Positions 59,070 to 64,000 of a DNA stretch of 64,000 bases are shown here, in pieces. Numbering within the stretch: position 1 is the first letter of the stretch; each line of letters begins with the position of its first letter. The position numbers were made by a program, and so were the translations under genes. This stretch comes from Leucobacter komagatae. Lineage in GTDB: Bacteria; Actinomycetota; Actinomycetes; Actinomycetales; Microbacteriaceae. The stretch covers positions 310,001-374,000 of the forward strand of contig NZ_VFON01000002.1 of NCBI RefSeq assembly GCF_006716085.1. The letters run 5' to 3'. A model generated the notes under the pieces. That model made no database searches, was not told the origin of the DNA, and saw only the letters and a list, made by a program, of their open reading frames with translations.

Positions 59070-59893
59070 GCGCGGCCGAGGTACTGCGCCTCTCTGACGT
59101 GAGCTTCGTGCGCGAGGGGCGCGAGATCTTGCACGACGTGTCGTTCGGCATTCGGGCCGGCGAGCACTGGGCCCTCATCGGGCCAAACGGGGCCGGTAAG
59201 AGCACGATCCTGAGCTTCTGCGGCGCCGAACACCACCCCACCCGCGGCACCGTGCACGTGCTCGGGCAGCAGCTCGGGCGCGTCGAGATCCGCAAGCTGC
59301 GCGAGCAGATCGGGCACGTCAACCCGCGGCATAAGCTGCGCTCCCCGCTCACCGTGCGCGAGGTCGTGCTGACCGGCGCGACGGGCACAACCGAGCTAAT
59401 GATGGGCTGGGAGCCGACCCCCGAACTCGTCGAGCGGGCGGATTACCTCGCCGACCTCCTCGGGCTCGGAAGCCGAACGGAGGTGCGCTGGCCGACGATG
59501 TCGCAGGGCGAGCGGGGCCGGGCCCTCATCGCGCGGGCTCTGCTCACCGAGCCACCACTGCTGCTGCTCGACGAGCCCTCGACGGGGCTCGACGTCGCCG
59601 CGCGCGAGCAGCTGCTCGAGACCGTCGACGACCTGCACGCGACGCACCCCGAACTTGCGACCGTGCTCGTGACGCACCACTTCGAGGAGCTCCCCGGGTC
59701 GACGACCCACGCAATGCTGCTGCGGGACGGCACGCTGCTCGCGTCTGGCGACGTCGGCGAGACACTCACCTCCGAGCTCGTGTCACAGAGCTTTGACTAC
59801 CCGATCGAGATTGAGCACCGTGACGGCCGCTGGGCCGCCCGAGTGAACCGTCGAGCGTCAGGGAAGGGGCTGCAGCAACGCACCCCGGCCTGA
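59066..59893 (+). CDS. ABC transporter ATP-binding protein (stand-alone)
   Basis: A 275-residue ATPase with Walker A GPNGAGKST, signature MSQGERGRALIARALL, Walker B LLLLDEPSTGLD and H-loop LVTHHFEELP. The sequence resembles ModF/YlmA-type ATPases found without a permease partner. Start is the GTG overlapping the GntR stop (GTGA). No permease gene is nearby, so a role outside transport is possible. Confidence 0.88.
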   Translation: MSAAEVLRLSDVSFVREGREILHDVSFGIRAGEHWALIGPNGAGKSTILSFCGAEHHPTRGTVHVLGQQLGRVEIRKLREQIGHVNPRHKLRSPLTVREVVLTGATGTTELMMGWEPTPELVERADYLADLLGLGSRTEVRWPTMSQGERGRALIARALLTEPPLLLLDEPSTGLDVAAREQLLETVDDLHATHPELATVLVTHHFEELPGSTTHAMLLRDGTLLASGDVGETLTSELVSQSFDYPIEIEHRDGRWAARVNRRASGKGLQQRTPA

Positions 59894-59993
59894 CTGATTG
59901 CCCGGGAATACGTGACGCAGGCTTTACGCTCTGGTTGAGTGGAGGCAGCGCTGGCGACGTTCAGCGCCCGACACGAGCACAACGAGGAGGATC

Positions 59994-60449
59994 ATGCGCC
60001 CGTATCTCGACAAGATTGCGCCCGAGGCGTGGAAGGCCGCGAGCGCGTACTCGCAGGCCATTGCGCAGGCAGCCAGCGACGGCGGCCTCTCCCCCACCGA
60101 GGGCGAGCTCATTAAGGTGCGCGCGTCGCAGCTCAACGGGTGCGCCTTCTGCCTGAACCTGCACGCGCAGGAGGCCCGCGATGCCGGCGTGCCCCAGCAG
60201 CAGCTCGACCTGTTGCCCGCGTGGCGCGAGTCCACGTTGTTCTCGGAGCGGGAGCGCGCCGTGCTCGCGGTCGCCGAAGCCGCGACCCAGCTCCCGCTCA
60301 GCGAAGAGGCTCAGGCCGACCTGTTCGGCGCGCGAACCGTGCTCGGCGACGAAACCTTTGTCGCCGCCGAGTGGGTCGCCGCGACGATCAACCTCTTCAA
60401 CCGCATCTCCATTTTGAGCGAGCACCCTGTGCGCCCGCGCAAGGCCTAG
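59994..60449 (+). CDS. Carboxymuconolactone decarboxylase/AhpD-like protein
   Basis: A 151-residue helical protein. The redox motif is in LNGCAFCLNLH with Cys50, Cys53 and His57, typical of AhpD-like alkylhydroperoxidase-fold proteins; the SERERAVLAVAEAAT segment follows. It probably works as a peroxidase or disulphide reductase. A GAGGA ribosome-binding site lies 6 nt before the ATG. The flavin oxidoreductase gene begins 4 bp after its stop. Confidence 0.88.
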   Translation: MRPYLDKIAPEAWKAASAYSQAIAQAASDGGLSPTEGELIKVRASQLNGCAFCLNLHAQEARDAGVPQQQLDLLPAWRESTLFSERERAVLAVAEAATQLPLSEEAQADLFGARTVLGDETFVAAEWVAATINLFNRISILSEHPVRPRKA

Positions 60450-60453
60450 CACG

Positions 60454-61527
60454 GTGGCACAGTCAGACGGAGTCCTCGACAGCGTCGTGATCGGGGCTGG
60501 CCAGGCCGGGCTCTCGGCGTCATACCACCTCTCAAGGCTCGGGATCGAACACGTCGTACTCGACGCGAACGAGCACCCGGGCGGAGCCTGGCAGCACCGG
60601 TGGGACGCGCTCACCATGCGCGACGTCCACGGCGTCGCCGAGCTCCCCGGTTCCACGCCGCCACCGCTCACACGCGAGCGCGCGAACGACGCGATCCCCG
60701 AGTACTTCGCGGGCTACGAGACCGAGCACGAGCTGCCCGTCGTTCGCCCGGTCAGGGTCGAGCGAGTGGAACCCGATGACGACGGCATCTTGACCGTGCG
60801 CGCAGGCGACCGCTCGTGGCGCACCCGCACGATCGTGAACGCGACGGGCACGTGGACGCAGCCGTTCATTCCGCACTACCCCGGGGCTGAGACGTTTCGC
60901 GGCGAACAGTTCCACACCGTCGCTTACCCCGGGCCCGAGCACTTCCGCGGCAAACGCACCCTCGTGGTCGGCGGCGGCGCGTCTGCCGTGCAGTTCCTCG
61001 GCGCGATTGCCCCGCTCACCGACACCCTCTGGGTGACCCGGCGTGAGCCCGTGTGGCGCACCGACGATTTCACCCCCGAAGCCGGCATCGCCGCGGTCGC
61101 CCTCGTCGAGCAGCGGGTCGCACAGGGCCTGCCGCCCGAGAGCGTAGTCAGCGTCACGGGGCTCGCCCTCCGAGAGCAGGAGCGCGAGGCGGAGCGACTC
61201 GGGGCCTACGCCGCGCGGCGCCCGATGTTCGAGCGGATCGAACCCGAGGGGGTGCGCTGGGCAGACGGGACGTTTGAGGCCGTCGACGCGATCATTTGGG
61301 CGACGGGGTTTCGTCCGGCGATCGCGCACCTCGCTCCACTGCAGCTGCGGAGCCCTGCCGGAGGTATCCAGCTCGACCGCGAGGGGCGCGGAACCGGCGC
61401 CGTCGTGGACGAGCGCGTGCAGCTCGTGGGCTACGGGCCGTCGGCGAGCACGATCGGCGCGAACCGGGCGGGCCGGGCCGCTGCCGCAGGGGTGCGCAGG
61501 GCGCTTGGGGTGCGGCAGGCGGCGTAG
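60454..61527 (+). CDS. FAD-dependent NAD(P) oxidoreductase, flavin-monooxygenase-like
   Basis: A 357-residue two-dinucleotide-fold flavoprotein: FAD-binding VVIGAGQAGLSASYHL (11-26), the GGAWQHRWDAL segment, and NADP-binding LVVGGGASAVQFLG near 170, then a WATGFRP ATG-motif near 280. This is the CzcO/trkA-like putative flavoprotein branch. The GTG start lies 4 bp after the AhpD-like gene, so the two may act in one redox pathway. Confidence 0.85.
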   Translation: MAQSDGVLDSVVIGAGQAGLSASYHLSRLGIEHVVLDANEHPGGAWQHRWDALTMRDVHGVAELPGSTPPPLTRERANDAIPEYFAGYETEHELPVVRPVRVERVEPDDDGILTVRAGDRSWRTRTIVNATGTWTQPFIPHYPGAETFRGEQFHTVAYPGPEHFRGKRTLVVGGGASAVQFLGAIAPLTDTLWVTRREPVWRTDDFTPEAGIAAVALVEQRVAQGLPPESVVSVTGLALREQEREAERLGAYAARRPMFERIEPEGVRWADGTFEAVDAIIWATGFRPAIAHLAPLQLRSPAGGIQLDREGRGTGAVVDERVQLVGYGPSASTIGANRAGRAAAAGVRRALGVRQAA

Positions 61528-61548
61528 CCGTTCGGGGGCTCAGGCCTT

Positions 61549-61608
61549 AAGGCCCACAGCCCCAAGGCCCAGCCCCTGGCCCACAGCCTCAAGGCCCAAG
61601 GCCGAAAC
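61549..61608. repeat. Degenerate AAGGCCCA repeats in intergenic DNA
   Basis: AAGGCCCA occurs several times with partly palindromic AAGGCC/GGCCTT arms just after the oxidoreductase gene. It could form terminator-like structures. A separate direct repeat, TTGTGGGTGGGGT, occurs at 61693-61705 and 61722-61734. Confidence 0.45.
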
Positions 61609-61764
61609 CTTGGCCGGGCGCTCCGAATGGGATCTGCAATCAATCTGCAAGGGTTCGGGCTGTGACGGCATTGCTTTTGCAGATCCCAGGGGTTGTGGGT
61701 GGGGTTTTGCGGAGTGAGGTCTTGTGGGTGGGGTGTGAGGCAAGGCGGGGTCCAGCCAGCCAAC

Positions 61765-62466
61765 CTACTTCTGAGTGCGCAGCGGCGTGAGCTGTGCACC
61801 CGCCGCATCGAAGTTCTCCGGCGTGAGCCAGCGCGTGAACTCGGCGCGGAGCGCCGGCCACTCAGTGTCAATGATCGAGAACCAGCTCGTGTCGCGCGAC
61901 CGCCCCTTGTAGACCGTCGCCTGCCGGAACGTGCCCTCGTAGCTGAAGCCGAGGCGCTCGGCCGCACGCTTTGAGGGCGCGTTGAGCGCGTCGCACTTCC
62001 ATTCGTACCGCCGGTAGCCGAGGGCGTCAAAGACGTACCGCATGAGGAGGAAGTGCGCCTCAGTGGAGAACACCGTGCGCTGCATCGCGCGCGAGAACGC
62101 AACGAACCCGACCTCGACGACGGCGTTCTTCGGGTCCTGCCTGAGTAGTGAGAGCGTGCCGAGGGGCTCGTCCGAATCGTTCCTCACGACGGTGAACTGC
62201 AGCGGATCCTGCGCGAGCGCTGCGACCTCGGCCCACTCGCGGTAGTCAGCTTCCGACGCGAATGGCCCGACCGGCATGTACGTCCAATCGCTCGCATCGG
62301 GTGCCGCGTCGAACGCTGCGAAGAGCCCGGAGACATGCGCGGCGGCGTCGAGGGGCTCGAGCCGGCAGTGTTCTCCGAGCAGCGTGACCCTGCCGGGGGT
62401 TGGCGCCGACAACGCTCGGTCGACGTCGGGGCCGATTGGCTGGCCGAACTCATTGTGTCGTGTCAC
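61765..62466 (-). CDS. GNAT family N-acetyltransferase (RimJ/RimL-like)
   Basis: A 233-residue acetyltransferase. VEVGFVAFSRAMQRTVFSTE, then YVFDALGYRRYEWKCDALNA and AAERLGFSYEGTFRQATVYK, form the RimJ/RimL-type acetyl-CoA fold and acceptor site. The GTG at 62466 is preceded by AAGGAA at 7 nt and preferred to an earlier ATG. It overlaps the end of the upstream LssY gene by 17 bp, so the two form one unit. Confidence 0.88.
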   Translation of the reverse strand: MTRHNEFGQPIGPDVDRALSAPTPGRVTLLGEHCRLEPLDAAAHVSGLFAAFDAAPDASDWTYMPVGPFASEADYREWAEVAALAQDPLQFTVVRNDSDEPLGTLSLLRQDPKNAVVEVGFVAFSRAMQRTVFSTEAHFLLMRYVFDALGYRRYEWKCDALNAPSKRAAERLGFSYEGTFRQATVYKGRSRDTSWFSIIDTEWPALRAEFTRWLTPENFDAAGAQLTPLRTQK

Positions 62467-63823
62467 TGCTGTTCCTTCCACGGCGCCGCTTCGCCTTCCC
62501 ACGGCGCCTCGTCCACGCGGCCGCCGACTCTGTTGTCAACGCAAGCAGTGAGAGGCACATGAGCGATGCCGAGAACAGCGTACCGTTCAGGCCGATGGCC
62601 TCAAGCCCCTGCACATAGCCAACCGCGACGCCAAAGATGGTCATCACGAGCAGCAGAATCAAGAGCATTCGCGATCGGTGCCCGCGCTTCAAGAGCCGCC
62701 AGGCGAGGAACAGCTGCCCGAGCGTCATCGAGACACCGAGGACGATCAGGATCGCGGCGAACACGCGCCCGCCCGCGTCGACTGCCTCACCCCAGGCGAC
62801 ACGCACCTCGGGGTCGACGGCGACGGCGATGAAGTCGACTATCGCGCTCACGACGATGAGCAGTACGGCGATGGCGATGCTCAGCGGCGCCCGATCGACA
62901 ACGTCTTGGGCGGTCTGGGGTACGACCGGCGCGCGATCGGGCGTCTCCTCGTCAGGCACGACCTCGGAGACGTCGAGCACGGGCAGATGGCCGTCGGTGA
63001 TGAAGCGGTCGCCGCCGCCGTTGCGGGCATGGTAGCCCGTCGTGAAGTCTCGAAGTGTGCGCGTCGTAATTTCGGGCGATGCCTCACGCACGCTCGCAAC
63101 CACGAAGTCACGCTCTTCGTCGGTGTTCTCGTCGATTCGGTGCGTGATCTGCAGGGTGAACAGCGAGAACCCAACATCGGTGTCGTACGTGCCGGCGCCA
63201 AGCCAGTCCGTCTTCGCACCGCCGGGCAGCAGCCAGCCGGGCGGGCAGTGCCAGAACCTGACGTGGTGACGCTGCTTCGGGTTGCCGGCGACCTCTTGCT
63301 GGTATGCGACGTCGTGCCGGCGCCCGAACAGCATCAGCGGTGACACGGGCGCGGTCGGGTAGCTCTTGCGGGTGAGCGTCGACGCGATGATCCCCCACGT
63401 CGAGCGCAGCGTGATCTCGTCGGCGCGGTGCCAGCCAGCCCGTCGCATGGCGGTGTCGAGCTGCTCGCCGCCACCGTCTACCCCGAGGTTCACTGGGTCG
63501 CCGAGCAGCCCGTCGGCCGTGCGGGTGCGCCCGAAGAAGTAGTCGGGCACGTACAGGTCTGAGAGCATCTTGTGGAGGCGCGGCAGCACGAGGTACGCCG
63601 TGATCGCCCACACGGGAATGAAGAGCAAAAGCGCCCAGGGCGACCGCACGCTCTGGATCGAAATGATCACCGCGAGCCACGCCGCAGCGACCGTACCGAC
63701 GAGGAAGGCGATACGGTCGAACAGCGTCGCGCGCGGCAGCGGCTGCTGCATCTGCAGCGCGAACCGCCGTTTTGAGGCGCGCTCGGGGGTGGGCGTGCCA
63801 GCCGCGCTTCCCCTGGAACTCAC
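62450..63823 (-). CDS. LssY C-terminal domain membrane protein
   Basis: A 457-residue protein with two N-terminal helices (about 34-75), a central soluble domain (about 105-300) with AMRRAGWHRADEITLRSTWG, KQRHHVRFWHCP and GAGTYDTDVGFSLFTLQITH, which match the LssY_C domain (named from a Legionella secretion-locus gene), and four helices near the C-terminus. Start is GTG 63823 or a later ATG. It lies 7 bp after the preceding partial gene and overlaps the GNAT gene. Confidence 0.8.
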   Translation of the reverse strand: MSSRGSAAGTPTPERASKRRFALQMQQPLPRATLFDRIAFLVGTVAAAWLAVIISIQSVRSPWALLLFIPVWAITAYLVLPRLHKMLSDLYVPDYFFGRTRTADGLLGDPVNLGVDGGGEQLDTAMRRAGWHRADEITLRSTWGIIASTLTRKSYPTAPVSPLMLFGRRHDVAYQQEVAGNPKQRHHVRFWHCPPGWLLPGGAKTDWLGAGTYDTDVGFSLFTLQITHRIDENTDEERDFVVASVREASPEITTRTLRDFTTGYHARNGGGDRFITDGHLPVLDVSEVVPDEETPDRAPVVPQTAQDVVDRAPLSIAIAVLLIVVSAIVDFIAVAVDPEVRVAWGEAVDAGGRVFAAILIVLGVSMTLGQLFLAWRLLKRGHRSRMLLILLLVMTIFGVAVGYVQGLEAIGLNGTLFSASLMCLSLLALTTESAAAWTRRRGKAKRRRGRNSSDTTQ

Positions 63824-63830
63824 TGCGAGA

Positions 63831-64000
63831 CTACGCCTTGGACTCGACCTCGCGTGCGGGCTCGTTCATTGCGAGCAGCACGGCGAAACCGGCCCAAAGC
63901 GTGACGATACCCATCGCGGTTTCCTTACCGTTCCAGGTGCTCGACTGCCACATCGCGAACCATTCAGCCCCGATGATGATGAAGCCGATGAACCAGATGG
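63831..64000 (-). CDS. Membrane protein, 3' end only
   Basis: The right edge cuts this gene. The visible 55 C-terminal residues contain two hydrophobic helices (IWFIGFIIIGAEWFAMWQ and MGIVTLWAGFAVLLAM) and end NEPAREVESKA. It precedes the LssY-like gene by 7 bp on the same strand. No family can be assigned from this part. Confidence 0.6.
   Translation of the reverse strand, partial: IWFIGFIIIGAEWFAMWQSSTWNGKETAMGIVTLWAGFAVLLAMNEPAREVESKA

Noticed and set aside
1..64000. tRNA, rRNA and CRISPR candidates
   Set aside because: No cloverleaf-like or rRNA-like stretches and no regularly spaced identical repeats were found by eye on either strand.

Overview
The window is chromosomal DNA from a high-GC actinobacterium, most likely a member of the Microbacteriaceae and possibly Leucobacter or a close relative. 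I infer this from the very high G+C at third codon positions, the order ispH-xseA ... xseB-DUF4245-carbonic anhydrase-fumC and glpX/fba, short coupled operons with ATGA/GTGA overlaps, and many promoters whose -10 hexamer lies 6-7 nt before the start codon (leaderless mRNA style). I see no rRNA, tRNA or CRISPR array.

Left part (1-7.7 kb): DUF3995 protein, glpX (fructose-1,6-bisphosphatase II), fba (class II aldolase) coupled to a proline-rich membrane protein, then a coupled MFS transporter / PLP-dependent decarboxylase pair and a TetR regulator with a repeat-rich upstream region.

Accessory block 1 (7.7-28.4 kb) is the most interesting stretch. It is a compact type VII secretion (WXG100/ESX-like) locus. 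On the minus strand are a transmembrane Ser/Thr kinase, a very large coiled-coil lipoprotein, a membrane-anchored periplasmic-binding-protein-like protein and an EssC/EccC-type FtsK ATPase carrying an N-terminal FHA domain. Divergent on the plus strand are a WXG100 protein and an 1836-residue Rhs polymorphic toxin with a helical, WXG/LXG-like N-terminus. Downstream of the Rhs gene is a chain of small coupled or closely packed genes of lower GC (several membrane proteins, a DUF6188 protein, a GMxSFND-motif protein) that looks like an immunity-gene array. It contains a frameshifted member, a decayed paralogue and orphan 3' tails.

Central part (28.4-44.9 kb): ispH and xseA are divergent. xseA is separated from xseB by a DUF4160/DUF2442 remnant, an IS481-family element with a 6-bp NCTAGN-type target duplication, and an unrelated membrane protein. 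Then come xseB, DUF4245, beta-carbonic anhydrase, fumC with a strong terminator, a TPR protein, a TRIC/UPF0126 channel-like protein, a large surface-anchored purple-acid-type phosphatase, an MFS/GntR divergent pair, and the PIN-PhoH protein PhoH2.

Right part (44.9-64 kb): TetR regulator; an operon of a YtrA-type GntR repressor, two paralogous DUF1648 membrane proteins and a CPBP protease-like protein; a PQQ-type sugar dehydrogenase lipoprotein; a divergent PucR regulator with a CoA-transferase and a glutaryl-CoA-dehydrogenase-like enzyme (probable glutarate catabolism); phosphoribosyltransferase; aldo/keto reductase; leuA preceded by a leucine-rich leader peptide with alternative RNA foldings (classical attenuation); GntR regulator and ABC ATPase; AhpD-like protein and flavin oxidoreductase; GNAT acetyltransferase; an LssY_C-domain membrane protein; and the 3' end of one more membrane protein at the right edge.
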